A stretch of 64,000 nt of DNA from Amycolatopsis benzoatilytica AK 16/65 (GCF_000383915.1 NZ_KB912942.1:938506-1002505), one strand, 5' to 3'. Counted from the first letter of the stretch, positions 11,394 to 20,800 are shown. Numbers and translations are program-made. Notes: a model not told the origin generated them from the sequence alone.

Positions 11394-12365
11394 ATGATCG
11401 ATCTGCCACTCTCCGCACTCGAGCTCGCACTCATCGAAGCCGGGCAGTCGGCTACCGCGGCGCTCGCGCCGCTTCCGCGGGTCTCTCAGCGACTGGACGA
11501 GCTCGGTTACCGCCGGCTCTGGTTCGCCGAGCACCACGGTTCCCCAGCCATCGCGAGCGCCTCTCCGCAAGTCCTGGCGGCGCACGCGGCCGCGGTCACC
11601 TCGCGGGTGCGCGTCGGGTCCGGCGGCGTCCTCGCGCCCAACCACGCACCGTTCGTGCTCGCCGAGCAGTTCGGGGCGCTCTCGGCGCTCAGCGGCGGAC
11701 GAGTGGACCTCGGCGTCGGCCGCGGTCCGGGCGCGGTCGATCCGGAGGTCATCCGGGCGATGCGGCGGGGCGCCGAGCCGTCCGAGGAAGCCGATTACCA
11801 CTCCGACGTCGACGAATTGCTCGGCTGGCTCGGCAGCAGCAAGGCGATCCCGGAGAAGACCGAGATCCCGGAGCCGTGGCTGCTCGCGTCCAGCCCGGCC
11901 GGCGCGGAGGTCGCCGCCGCGCGCGGGCTGCCGCTCGCGTTCGCGCACCACATCCGGCCGGACAACACCGCGGCCTCGCTGGCCCGCTACCGGGAGAAGT
12001 TCCAGCCGTCGAAGTGGCGGTCCGAGCCGTACGTGCTGCTGTGCGTCGAGACCATTTGCGCGGAGACCGCCGACGAGGCCGAGTACCTGGCCGGTCCGAT
12101 GAACGTCCTCAAGTCCCATCTGCTCACCGGCGGCGGGGGAGACCAGCCGCTGCTCACGCCGGAGCAGGCGGCCGGCTACGAGTTCGCGCCGGAGATGGTG
12201 CCGCAGCTGCAGCAGTTCCGAGCCGCACAGGCATACGGCGAACCCGCGCAGGTGCGAGAGCGGCTCGCCGCGCTGGCTGAGCAGACCGGAGCCGCCGAAA
12301 TCATGATCACCGTGCCCGTTTACGACGCCGAGGCGCGCATCCGCTGCTACGAGCTGGTCGCGTGA
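11394..12365 (+). CDS. LLM-class flavin-dependent oxidoreductase
   Basis: 323-residue bacterial luciferase-like monooxygenase of the family-3 (MsnO8-like) type. The N-terminal half shows LSALELALIEAGQS, RLWFAEHHGSPAIASASPQVLAAHAAAVTSRVRVG (split here), GGVLAPNHAPFVLAEQFG, and GRVDLGVGRGPG, the standard FMN/F420-binding TIM-barrel landmarks. Substrate unknown. The ATG at 11394 fits the leaderless -10 at 11381; a GTG three codons upstream is less likely. Monocistronic: hairpins flank it on both sides. Confidence 0.88.
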   Translation: MIDLPLSALELALIEAGQSATAALAPLPRVSQRLDELGYRRLWFAEHHGSPAIASASPQVLAAHAAAVTSRVRVGSGGVLAPNHAPFVLAEQFGALSALSGGRVDLGVGRGPGAVDPEVIRAMRRGAEPSEEADYHSDVDELLGWLGSSKAIPEKTEIPEPWLLASSPAGAEVAAARGLPLAFAHHIRPDNTAASLARYREKFQPSKWRSEPYVLLCVETICAETADEAEYLAGPMNVLKSHLLTGGGGDQPLLTPEQAAGYEFAPEMVPQLQQFRAAQAYGEPAQVRERLAALAEQTGAAEIMITVPVYDAEARIRCYELVA

Positions 12366-12369
12366 AAAA

Positions 12370-12408
12370 GCCGCTGCCCGGCGATCACCGTGATCGCCGG
12401 GCAGCGGC
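12370..12408 (+). terminator. Terminator hairpin of the LLM oxidoreductase
   Basis: 18-bp perfect arms around a 3-nt loop, starting 5 bp after the TGA and followed by CTTA. Probably intrinsic, with a very short T stretch. Confidence 0.75.
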
Positions 12409-12434
12409 CTTACCCACCGGCCAGAGTGATGGGT

Positions 12435-12477
12435 GCGGCAGGGGGTGACCGGCGCCGCTCCGGTCACCCCCTGCCGC
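12435..12477 (-). terminator. Terminator hairpin of the sugar dehydrogenase
   Basis: 18-bp perfect arms around a 7-nt loop, 3 bp beyond the minus-strand stop at 12481. Forms a convergent pair with the hairpin at 12370. Confidence 0.65.
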
Positions 12478-12480
12478 GGC

Positions 12481-14556
12481 TTATCCGGCGGCGCCGGGGA
12501 ACTTCAGCTGGACCACGACGTTGTCGATCTTGTCCGGCGTCCCGCCGAGCTTGTCGTTGTTCGTCGAGGTGACCCACAGGTGCCCGTCCGGCGTCGGGGT
12601 GACCGAGCGCAGCCGGCCCCAGCGGCCGGAGAACACCGCGGACACGGTGCCGATCCCGTCGCCCTTCGCGTTGATCTGGGTGACGAACATCTGCTCGCCG
12701 GTCACCGCAGCGATGTAGATCCAGTCGTTGACGATCGCCATTCCGGACGGGCCGGCCTCAGAGGTCTTCCAGGTCTTCTTCGGCGCGATGAACCCGTCGC
12801 ACTTGCCGATCGTGCCCTCGCAGGACGGCCAGCCGTAGTTGCCGCCCTTCTGGATCAGGTTCAGCTCGTCCTGGCTGCTCTCGCCGAACTCGGTCGACCA
12901 CAGCTGGCCGTGCGAGTCCCAGGCCAGGCCCTGCGGGTTGCGGTGGCCGTAACTCCACACATAGCGCGCGTTGCCGCCGGTCGCGTAGAACGGGTTGTCG
13001 CTCGGCGCGGAACCGTCGGCGTTGAGCCGGAGGATCTTGCCGTTGAGCGAGTTCTTGTTCTGCGCGTTGGCCTTCACCTTCGCGTCGCCGACGGTGGCGT
13101 ACAGCTTGCCGTCCGGGCCGAACGCGATCCGGCCGCCGTTGTGGTACTGGTTCTTCGCGATGCCGGTCAGCACCGGGGTGGTGGTCTTCGACAGCGTCGT
13201 GCCGTCGTAGGTCACCTTCACGATCCGGTTGTCGCTGGCCGACGTGTGGTACAGGTACACCGCGTGGTCGGTGTTCCACTGCGGCGAGATCGCCAGGCCC
13301 AGCAGGCCGCCTTCGCCGTTGGTGGTGACCACGCCGGGGATCTTGCCCAGCGTCGTCTTCGTGCCGTCCGGCGTGATCTGCAGCAGCTCGAACCGGTCCC
13401 GCTCGGTGACCAGCGCGTTGCCGTTCGGCAGGAACCCGACCGCCCAGCCGAGGTCGACCTTCGCGATGTCCTTGTCGTACGAAGGGATTCCGCCGCCGCC
13501 AGTGGTGGCACCGGTCGTCTTCGCGGTCGCCGCGTTGCTCGCCGCCGAGGTGTTGCCGTTGGGGTCGCGCGCCTTCACCGTGAACGTGTACGAGGTGTTC
13601 GGCTTGAGGTCGCTGACCGTCGCCGAGGTCTGCGCGGTGCTGGCGACGACCTTGTCGCCCTGGTACACGTCGTAGCCGGCCACGGTGCCGCTGTCGTCGG
13701 TGGAAGCTTTCCAGGACAACGAAACGCTGTCCGAGGTGCTGCCGGTGACCTTCAGCGAACCGGGCACGGTCGGCGGGGTCTTGTCGTTGCTGGGCGGGGT
13801 TTTCACCGCGAGCACGTTGCTCGGCTGGGACGGGTTTCCTGCCGCGTCGTAGGCGATCACCGAGATGTCGTACGACGTGTTCGGGGTCAGCGAGTCGACC
13901 GTCGCCGACGTGGTCTTGCCGTCCACCACCTTCAGCGTGTTGCCGCCGCGGTTGATTTCGTAGCGGGTGACGCCGACGTTGTCGGTGGCCGGGTCCCAGC
14001 GGAAGTCCGCCGCGGTGGGCCGGATGTTCGACACCGTGAAGTTCTTGGGCGGTGTCGGCGGCTCGGTGTCGGCCGGCGCGTTGAACGTGTCGGTGATCTT
14101 GTCCGCGTTCGGCCCGCCGTTCGCGGTCGTCGACACGGTGCGGACGTGGTTCACGCCGGCAGTGAGCTGCACGGTCGCGGCGACGGTCTTCCACGTCGAC
14201 CAGGAACCCGTGCTGGGGAAGGAAACCGTGCCCTTGTCGCCGCCGTCGACGACCAGCTTCATCGGCCGGTCGTCGGCGGTTCCGTTGGCGTAGCGGAAAG
14301 TCAGCGTGTGCGTGCCGGCCTGCGTGGTGTTCACCGAGTAGTCGGCGTAGCTGCCGGCCAGGTTGTCGAAGTCCACGAAGCCCTTGCCGGAGTAGCCGGG
14401 GTGGTTCGTGGCGATCTTGGCCTGGGAGAGGGTCGTGTCCTCGGATTCGTAGTCCGCGGCCGCCGCATGGGCGGCCACCGGGGCGATCAGTGCACAGCCG
14501 AGCGCGGTCGCCGCGGTACCGGCGAACAGCGCGCTCCACGTCGAGCGTCGTGCCAC
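12481..14556 (-). CDS. Secreted PQQ-type sugar dehydrogenase with CBM35 and two Fn3 domains
   Basis: 691 residues. Signal peptide (about 1-31, ending AAHA), CBM35-like carbohydrate-binding module (about 34-160; YESEDTTLSQAKI...GFVDFDN), two fibronectin III domains (about 163-253 and 258-345), then a glucose/sorbosone dehydrogenase beta-propeller (about 352-691; WAVGFLPNGNALVTERDR, GLLGLAISPQWN, YHNGGRIAFGPDGKLY, YGHRNPQGLAWD, FGESSQDELNLI, NYGWPSCEG). It should oxidise sugars at the cell exterior with PQQ while the modules tether it to polysaccharide. GTG start with GGAGG upstream. A palindromic operator-like site lies 50 bp upstream. No PQQ biosynthesis gene is in the window. Confidence 0.92.
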   Translation of the reverse strand: MARRSTWSALFAGTAATALGCALIAPVAAHAAAADYESEDTTLSQAKIATNHPGYSGKGFVDFDNLAGSYADYSVNTTQAGTHTLTFRYANGTADDRPMKLVVDGGDKGTVSFPSTGSWSTWKTVAATVQLTAGVNHVRTVSTTANGGPNADKITDTFNAPADTEPPTPPKNFTVSNIRPTAADFRWDPATDNVGVTRYEINRGGNTLKVVDGKTTSATVDSLTPNTSYDISVIAYDAAGNPSQPSNVLAVKTPPSNDKTPPTVPGSLKVTGSTSDSVSLSWKASTDDSGTVAGYDVYQGDKVVASTAQTSATVSDLKPNTSYTFTVKARDPNGNTSAASNAATAKTTGATTGGGGIPSYDKDIAKVDLGWAVGFLPNGNALVTERDRFELLQITPDGTKTTLGKIPGVVTTNGEGGLLGLAISPQWNTDHAVYLYHTSASDNRIVKVTYDGTTLSKTTTPVLTGIAKNQYHNGGRIAFGPDGKLYATVGDAKVKANAQNKNSLNGKILRLNADGSAPSDNPFYATGGNARYVWSYGHRNPQGLAWDSHGQLWSTEFGESSQDELNLIQKGGNYGWPSCEGTIGKCDGFIAPKKTWKTSEAGPSGMAIVNDWIYIAAVTGEQMFVTQINAKGDGIGTVSAVFSGRWGRLRSVTPTPDGHLWVTSTNNDKLGGTPDKIDNVVVQLKFPGAAG

Positions 14557-14605
14557 GGAGGGCCTCCTGCTTGAGGGGGATCGGGGCGGCGGCGGAGGTC
14601 TTCGT

Positions 14606-14620
14606 TAGGAAAGTTTCCTA
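14606..14620 (-). promoter_or_regulatory. Palindromic operator-like site TAGGAAA-G-TTTCCTA
   Basis: Perfect 7-bp arms around one base, ~50 bp upstream of the sugar dehydrogenase start in an AT-richer patch that could hold the promoter. A sugar-responsive repressor (for example of the ROK or GntR type) is a guess; no regulator gene is adjacent. Confidence 0.55.
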
Positions 14621-14822
14621 TTTATCGGGACAGATCACACACCCTCGGCGGGGGCGGTGTCAATAGCGCAAGCGCGGCATTACGCTCCGCAACGGGCGTC
14701 GCGGACAGCCGGTCGCGAAAGGGCGCGGCGAACGCTCGCCGAGAGCCCGGGCGGCGAGCCATGGTGGAGAACCTGGGCCAGAGCCCGGGCGGAGAATCCG
14801 GGTGCGGCAGAGCTCGGGCGGG

Positions 14823-15263
14823 TCAGAACCCGGCGATGTCGGCCCGGGCGATCACCTTGGTGATCTTCGCCCGGACGAGGGATTCTTCCGGGACCGCGTT
14901 CCGCTTGCCGTAGGCGGGCCCCTCCTTCTCGCCCATGTACCGCGAGCCGAGCCGGGTGGCCCATTCCAGCATCTCGTCCAGGTCGTGGTGCAGCTTCGCC
15001 TCGGCGGTGAACTGGACGTAGGAATACGGCGGCTTCTGGTCGTCGACCGCGAGCGAAAGCCGCGGGTCGCGGGCCAGGGCCTTGCCTTTGAGCGTGTCGG
15101 TGCCGGTGGTGAAGATCAGCTCGTCGCCGTCTGGACCCTCGTTGAGCAGGAACCAGACCGGCGTGACGATCGCCGCGCCGTTCGCGCGCACGAGGCCCAG
15201 CATCCCGGTCCGCGTGCCCTCGCTCGCGAACGCCCACCACTCCGCCCTCGTCATCTCCCGCAT
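14823..15263 (-). CDS. PPOX-class flavin/F420-dependent oxidoreductase
   Basis: 146-residue single-domain split beta-barrel protein of the pyridoxamine-5'-phosphate-oxidase-like superfamily. Typical pattern: an N-terminal helix MTRAEWWAFASEG, GMLGLVRANGAAIVTPVWFLLNEG, then LIFTTGTDTLKGKALARDPRLSLAVDD, which packs the cofactor phosphate region. Likely binds F420 or FMN; substrate unknown. ATG 15263 sits 7 nt after a minus-strand TAGCGT, favouring this start over GTG 15272. Divergent from the SMC operon. Confidence 0.82.
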   Translation of the reverse strand: MREMTRAEWWAFASEGTRTGMLGLVRANGAAIVTPVWFLLNEGPDGDELIFTTGTDTLKGKALARDPRLSLAVDDQKPPYSYVQFTAEAKLHHDLDEMLEWATRLGSRYMGEKEGPAYGKRNAVPEESLVRAKITKVIARADIAGF

Positions 15264-15270
15264 GATCGCC

Positions 15271-15276
15271 ACGCTA
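15271..15276 (-). promoter_or_regulatory. -10 hexamer TAGCGT (leaderless)
   Basis: On the minus strand TAGCGT ends 7 nt before the ATG of the PPOX gene. Confidence 0.45.
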
Positions 15277-15311
15277 GCCGTCCGCGTGTGCGGGCGCCGG
15301 GGCGGGCCGAC

Positions 15312-15317
15312 TAGCCT
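15312..15317 (+). promoter_or_regulatory. -10 hexamer TAGCCT of the SMC operon (leaderless)
   Basis: TAGCCT ends 8 nt before the GTG of the kleisin-like gene, which has no Shine-Dalgarno sequence. It is the probable promoter of the whole operon. Confidence 0.4.
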
Positions 15318-15325
15318 GGCCTGCT

Positions 15326-16804
15326 GTGCGATACGACGAGATGGGTGCCGCGGGCTTGGCCGACGAGGGGCTGACCCGTCGGCTGAAGGCGCTCGCCTGC
15401 ACCGCGCCGTTGCACGACCTCGACGCGCGCAAGGCGAAGCTGGACTGGGCCGACGCGACGATCTACCAGATGGCCGAGATCGCGCTGCACACGATCGACC
15501 AGGTCACCATCGCGATGGACTTCGACACCGGGGCAGGGCACGACCAGGTGATCGACCGGCTGCTGCCGTTCATCGCGGTGCAGGCTCCGTCGCGGATGCC
15601 GGACGAGCACGTCCGCGTCGCCAAATGGGTGCTGGACAACCTGATCAACGTCGGCACCACCGACCGCGGCTTCCGCCGGGTGTACGGCTCGCTCGGCCCG
15701 GGCGGCTACCAGCGCCGCCAGTTCGACTTCAAGCTGCTGGTCGAGCTGGCCGCGCCGGACGGCGAGGTATACCTGCGCGCCACCGACGAGGCGATCAACG
15801 TGCTGGTCGGCGCACTGGACACGGACGTCGAGTCGGCGCAGATCGCGGCCGAAGTGAAGCTGGAGAACCTGATCAACCGGGGCCGGCTGGCGGACGCGAA
15901 GCTGGCCGCCGAGCAGGCGCGCTACCGCACCGTCCAGTACGGCGAGACGCTGCGCGCGAAGCTCGACGCCACCCGGCGCGACGTGCGTGCGGTCGACTGG
16001 GAGGAGGAGGTGCCCGAGCTGATCGAATCGGCGCTCGGGCACATCGAGTCCCGGTTCCGCGCGGAGAACGCGATCCTGAAGAACATCACCACCGCACGCG
16101 ACGAGTCCGAGGATCCAGACCACAAGCGCCGCGCGGCCGAACTTGTCGACATCGTCGCGGACTGCATCCGGCGCCACACCCGGCTGCAGTCGCGGATCGC
16201 CGACGCGGGCGCGGTCTTCCGCGCCGAACAGGACCGCCAGCAGTTCTCCGGCCCGCCGCAGCGCGCGACCATCGACCTGTACGGCCAGCTGCTGCTGCCC
16301 ACGCTGGGCCTGCCGCTGGCCGATGCCACCGCCCCCGCCGAGCATTTCTTCCACGCCGTCGCGGGCATCTCGACGCCGGTCGTGCCCGCGCTCTCGTCGC
16401 TCGTGTCGCTGCTGCTTCGGCCGGCCCCGGAGCGGGACCAGCTGGTCGGCGAGGTGCCGGAGCCGGAGCTGGTGCCAGCCGAGGTCACCGACCGGTTCGG
16501 CGACGACGTATGGCGCCTTGCCGACGACCTGCTCGACCTGCCGGACGTGCCGCGCCGGCTGTCCGGTCTGCTGGAGGACGCGCGCCGGTCCGGCCAGCCA
16601 GGGCTGCCGTCCCTGGTCGCACTGCGCGCGCTGCACGCTTACAGTCCCGAGGTCGGCGCCGCGCGCCGGCAGGGGGAACGCCAGGTGCTGCTGGCCGTTG
16701 ACGACGGCGCCCTGCTTGACGATCCGGAGTTCGGCGGGGCGGACCTGCTGCTGTCCACCGCGGAAGTCGAGCGAGTCGACGACGAGACCGAGGAGGTCGC
16801 CTGA
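15326..16804 (+). CDS. Kleisin-like subunit of a MukBEF/Wadjet-like SMC operon (JetA/MksF position)
   Basis: 492 residues, predicted mostly helical, no signal peptide or membrane segment. I do not recognise a catalytic motif. The assignment rests on position and size: it is first in a three-gene operon followed by a ~270-residue winged-helix protein and a ~1,490-residue SMC-type ATPase, the order and sizes of MksF-MksE-MksB and JetA-JetB-JetC. The middle (residues ~230-330) is rich in charged helices (WEEEVPELIESALGHIESRFRAEN). GTG start without Shine-Dalgarno. The last 7 residues DETEEVA are encoded in a 33-bp segment repeated 149 bp downstream. If a kleisin, it would bridge the SMC heads. 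Confidence 0.55.
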   Translation: MRYDEMGAAGLADEGLTRRLKALACTAPLHDLDARKAKLDWADATIYQMAEIALHTIDQVTIAMDFDTGAGHDQVIDRLLPFIAVQAPSRMPDEHVRVAKWVLDNLINVGTTDRGFRRVYGSLGPGGYQRRQFDFKLLVELAAPDGEVYLRATDEAINVLVGALDTDVESAQIAAEVKLENLINRGRLADAKLAAEQARYRTVQYGETLRAKLDATRRDVRAVDWEEEVPELIESALGHIESRFRAENAILKNITTARDESEDPDHKRRAAELVDIVADCIRRHTRLQSRIADAGAVFRAEQDRQQFSGPPQRATIDLYGQLLLPTLGLPLADATAPAEHFFHAVAGISTPVVPALSSLVSLLLRPAPERDQLVGEVPEPELVPAEVTDRFGDDVWRLADDLLDLPDVPRRLSGLLEDARRSGQPGLPSLVALRALHAYSPEVGAARRQGERQVLLAVDDGALLDDPEFGGADLLLSTAEVERVDDETEEVA

Positions 16805-16811
16805 TGCCGGT
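16779..16811 (+). repeat. 33-bp direct repeat, copy 1
   Basis: Identical to 16928-16960. It spans the last codons of the kleisin-like gene, its TGA, the overlapping ATG (TGATG) and the first codons after it. Confidence 0.95.
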
Positions 16812-16953
16812 TCTCCGGAGGCGACCCGAGCGCCCCAATGCCACATTGGGTGCATCCAACGCACCCAATGTGGCATTGGGTGCGTGTGATGCACCCAATG
16901 CCACATTGGGGCGTTTTGCGGTACGCCACGACGAGACCGAGGAGGTCGCCTGA
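16804..16953 (+). CDS. 49-codon mini-ORF created by junction duplication
   Basis: Starts at the ATG overlapping the kleisin stop (TGATG) and ends at a TGA that overlaps the ATG of the KITE-like gene (TGATG again). The peptide begins MPV like the KITE protein and ends RHDETEEVA like the kleisin protein, because both ends lie in the duplicated 33 bp. The middle is the translated family B repeat. It could serve to carry ribosomes from gene 1 to gene 2 across the insertion. Whether the peptide itself matters is unknown. Confidence 0.4.
   Translation: MPVLRRRPERPNATLGASNAPNVALGACDAPNATLGRFAVRHDETEEVA
16831..16913. repeat. Family B palindromic repeat, copy B1
   Basis: 83 bp made of three 17-bp palindromes with arms CCCAATG/CATTGGG; the central triplet alternates CCA, TGG, CCA. 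The spacers (TGCATCC..., ...GATGCA) are themselves inverted, so the whole folds as one long hairpin. 78 of 83 positions match copy B2 at 40270. It is inserted between the two 33-bp direct repeats. Confidence 0.9.
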
Positions 16954-16960
16954 TGCCGGT
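16928..16960 (+). repeat. 33-bp direct repeat, copy 2
   Basis: Identical to 16779-16811. It supplies the start codon and first codons of the KITE-like gene. Confidence 0.95.
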
Positions 16961-17756
16961 GACGCACACGAGTGTCGACGCCGAGGCTGCCGCGCGCCTC
17001 GTCGCGTTCGGGATGCGCCCGAAGCAGCTGCCCGCGCGCGACGTCGTGTACGGCGAACTGGTGCGCCGTTACAGCGAGGACAACGCGTTCAAGGCGCTCA
17101 CCCACGCTGTCGCCTCCGGGCTGGGGCTGATGGTGCTGGAGGTGACGCAGCAGGCCGGGTGCGTGCTGGCGGCCACCGACGAGTCCGTCTTCGAGATCAA
17201 GATGGACAGCTACGCCCGGCAGGCGAAGATCCGCGAGCGCCGCGAGACGGAGAAGGTGCTGCACGGCTTGATCCACCTCGCGGCGGCCGCTCTCGGCTAT
17301 CCGCGTCCGGACGACTTGGCGAACGACACGTACATCGGCCGGGTGAGCGTCGAACAGGTCGACGCGATGGTGCGCGAAGCGGCGCGCGTGCTCGAAGAGC
17401 GGGCACAGCAGGCTGAATCGAACAACGACCCGCTGGCAGACGCGCCGGAGCTGGAGCAGGCATGGCGCGCGTACGCCCGCCGTCCGGCCGCAGCCGCGAC
17501 GAAAGACGGCCGGATGGCCGCGGACACGACGCGCGGCATGGTGTCGCGCGCGCTGCGGTTCTTGGCTGATCAGGGCTTCCTGGTGCAGGTGAGCGACGAG
17601 CAGGGTGGGACTTACCGGACGACGCCGCGGTACCAGATCCAGGTGCGGGAGCTGGCCGCGGATGCCGCGTTCGACGATCTGCTCGCGCTGAACGTCGTCG
17701 CGGTCGCCGGTGCCGGGGGCACGCTGCGCGCGACCGCCTCGGACACGCTGCAGTGA
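16953..17756 (+). CDS. KITE-like winged-helix subunit (JetB/MksE position)
   Basis: 267 residues. The C-terminal third contains a winged-helix-like segment (about 188-215, DTTRGMVSRALRFLADQGFLV) followed by a strand pair TYRTTPRYQIQVREL. The N-terminal part (about 20-110) is also compact and helical (RDVVYGELVRRYSEDNAFKALTHAVA). This two-winged-helix plan, size and position match KITE subunits (MukE, MksE, JetB), which dimerise and bind the kleisin. The similarity is architectural; I cannot confirm homology by reading. Its ATG overlaps the mini-ORF stop. Followed by 97 bp holding a family A hairpin before the ATPase gene. Confidence 0.55.
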   Translation: MPVTHTSVDAEAAARLVAFGMRPKQLPARDVVYGELVRRYSEDNAFKALTHAVASGLGLMVLEVTQQAGCVLAATDESVFEIKMDSYARQAKIRERRETEKVLHGLIHLAAAALGYPRPDDLANDTYIGRVSVEQVDAMVREAARVLEERAQQAESNNDPLADAPELEQAWRAYARRPAAAATKDGRMAADTTRGMVSRALRFLADQGFLVQVSDEQGGTYRTTPRYQIQVRELAADAAFDDLLALNVVAVAGAGGTLRATASDTLQ

Positions 17757-17765
17757 GGGTGCAGG

Positions 17766-17818
17766 CCGTGAAGGACGCCTTGAGGGAATCAGAGTCCGTG
17801 AGGGGAACCTTCACGGAC
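17766..17818. repeat. Family A hairpin repeat, copy A1
   Basis: Degenerate copy: outer arms CCGTGAAGG / CCTTCACGGA pair, the inner arms poorly. It sits inside the SMC operon, between the KITE-like and ATPase genes. Confidence 0.8.
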
Positions 17819-17853
17819 CAGCGGGCCGATCAGGCGCGGTAGAGGGGAAACGG

Positions 17854-20800
17854 ATGTACGAGCTTTCGCGGGTCCGCCTGCATTCGGTGGGTCCGGCGGG
17901 TGCCCGGTACCAGGACGTGGTGCTGGACTTCAGCGGCGTCGGAGCCGCCATCACCGCGCCGAAGCAGGACGCGCTGTTCTCCGCGGGCATCCACTCCGAC
18001 GGTCCGGTGCGCCGTCCGTCGCCGGCGAGCGTGCTGTTCCTGGAGAACGGCGGCGGCAAGTCGGTGCTGATCAAGCTGATCTTCTCGGTGATGCTGCCCG
18101 GGCGGCGCCAGGTCGTCGGCACCACCAGCACGAAGGTGCTGGAGAAGTTCGTGACCGCCAAGGACGTCGCGCACGTCGTGCTGGAGTGGCTGCACGTCGA
18201 GACCGGCCACCGGGTGATCACCGGCAAGGTGTCCGAGTGGCGCGGGCACGTGACGTCCGCGGACTCGGAGAACCTGGTCGACTCCTGGTACTGCTTCCGG
18301 CCCACCGCGCAGGTCAGCCTGGACTCGCTGCCGCTGACCGAGGACGGCAGGCTGCTCACCATGTCCGGGTTCCACGACCGGATCGCCGGAGCCGCGATGG
18401 CCGAGCCGGAGCTGGAGCTGTTCTGGACCCGCCGCCACCACGAGTGGACGGGCCGGCTGGATCTGCTCGGCCTGGACACCGAGCTGTTCCGCTACCAGCG
18501 AGCGATGAACGCGGGCGAAGGGGAGGCGGCGGACGCGTTCCAGTTCTCCACCGACGAAGCGTTCGTGGAGTTCCTGCTGCGCGCTGTGCTGTCCGAGGAC
18601 GAGCCGAAGGACCTCGCCGAGGTCGTCTCGGCGTACGCGAACAACCTGGCGCAACGCGGCGATCTGATGGCGGAGAAGGAGTTCGTCGAAGGCGCGCTGG
18701 AGCTGCTCGGCCCGCTGGCCGAGGAAGAAGGCGTCGCCGCGGCTTCGCGGCAGATCGCCGAATCGGCGCGGGCGGACCTCGGCGAGCTGGCCGGGCGGAT
18801 CCACGCGCGCAACGAGCTGGAGAACGCGCGGCTGTCCGGGCTGGAGGAGCACGTCGAGGAGGTGCGCACCGCGGAAAAGCTGGCCGAGGGAGACCACCGG
18901 CGGCTCACCGCGGGCGTGACCGAGCTGCGCCGGCTGGTCGCCGTGCTGCGCCTGGAAGAAGCGCAGATCGAGCGCGAGCGGGTCGACGGCGAGCTGGCTG
19001 AGGCGAAGACGCAGGCCGAGGCGTGGCGGGAAACCGCGACCGTGCTGAATCGGCTGAACGCGGCGCGCAAGGCGAAGGACCTGCGAGAGCTGGTCGGCAA
19101 CCGCGAGGAGAAAGCGAAACCGGCGCTCGCTGCCCGCGACGCGGCGGCCATCGCGTTGGCGCGCGGTCTGTTGTCGCTGGCGCGGGATGCGCAGCGGCAG
19201 GCGGACAAAGCCGAGGCACACGCGGACGCGTTGCGCGCGGAAGCGGAGAAGGCGCAGGCCGAACGGGACGAGACCGCCAACCTCGCGGCCGGCCGGCGGG
19301 CGGAGGCGCGCGGGCTTTCTTCCCGGATTGCCGAGCTGCGCGAGGAAATCTCGGAGTCAGTCCGCAGTGGACTGCTGGCGTCCGGCGCGGAGGTCGCCGA
19401 GTCCGCGCGCGCCGCGCGGACCGAGGCGGAGACCGCGCGGGCGGAATCCGTTCGCCGGGAACAGGAACTCGACCGGGTCGGCGAGGATCTGCAGGCTGCC
19501 CAGCGGGCCGTGAACGAGGCCCACCAGCTCGCGGGGTCCACTCAGGACCGCCTCGTGCGCGCCGCGGAAGACCTCGACCGCGCTCACCGCCGCACCGACG
19601 CGTTGGCCGCCGAGGGGCGGCTGATGGAACTGCTCGGGGCGGACGACGTACACCTGGAAAGCGATCTTCCGGTGCTGCTGCAGCGATTGCGCGACGCGAG
19701 CGCGGCCGTCGAGAAGGAGCAGACCGCGCTGCGGATGGAGGAGTCGGCCGACGAGCGCGCGCTGGCCGCGCTCGGTTCGGGCGGGCTGCTGCCGCCGCCG
19801 GAGGACGTCCAAGCGGCGCTGGACGCGTTGGAGCAGGCCGGGATCACCGCGTGGTCGGGCTGGCGCTATCTGTCCAAACTGGATTCGGTGCGGCGCGACG
19901 AGGTGCTGGAGCGGATGCCGCAGCTGGTCGGCGGCGTGCTGCTGAACGACGCGGCGCAGGTGGCTCGGGCGCGGGAAGTGCTGTCTGCCGGACGGCTGCT
20001 GCCGAGCGCGGTGATCGCCGTTGGCACCACGGAAGCGTTCCAGGCCGCGGATGTCGCGGCGGCCGCGGGCGTCGAGTTCCTCGTGCCGCCGAACCCGGCG
20101 ATGTACGACGAAGAAGCCGCGGACACCGAGCGCGAGGCGATCGCCCAGCGGCACGCGCAGCGGCAGCGCCGGCTGGAGCAGCTGTCGGAGGCGCTGGCCA
20201 ACGACGGCGCGTTGACCTGGAAGCTCACCACCTGGCGCGAGGACTACCCGGCGGGTGCCGTCGCGACGCTCGCCGAACAGGCGGAAAGCGCCCGGGTCGC
20301 GCGCGAGACCGCGCAGGCCGCATTGACCCAGGCCGAGGCGGAATTCGCTCGGTTGAGCGAAAAATCCGCGGTCCTGCGGGAGAAGGTCCCGGCGCTGCGG
20401 ACGATCGCCGCGGAAGCCGAGGAAAAGGCGAGAAGGCTGGGCGAGCTGATGGCGCGCGCGGCCCGCGTCGCGGAATGGACCGAAGAAGTCGAGCGCGCCA
20501 CGGAAATCGCCGAGCGAGCAGAGACGTCGGCCTCGGAAGCATCGGCGCGTGCCGCGCGGCTGCGCGAGCAAGCGGGGGAGGAGCAGCGGACCGCGGACGG
20601 GCACCGCCGCACCGCCACCACCGCGCGATCCGAGCTGGCCGAGGTGCCCGGTGCGTCCGAGCTGCCGGAGGACCTCGACGCGCCTCCGGAGCCGGTCGAC
20701 GCGTTGCGGCGGACGTTCGCGTCGGCTTCCGAGGCGTACGCGAAGGTCGAGGTCGGAAGCGACCTGCGCGCCGAACTCGAGCAGGCGGAGTCCGCCGAGG

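Noticed and set aside
16831..16913. Protein-coding Trp/His-rich peptide family (MPHWVHPTHPMWHW-like) in repeats B1 and B2
   Set aside because: The reading arises from the palindromes in every frame and strand; copies share nucleotide palindromy, not a reading frame.
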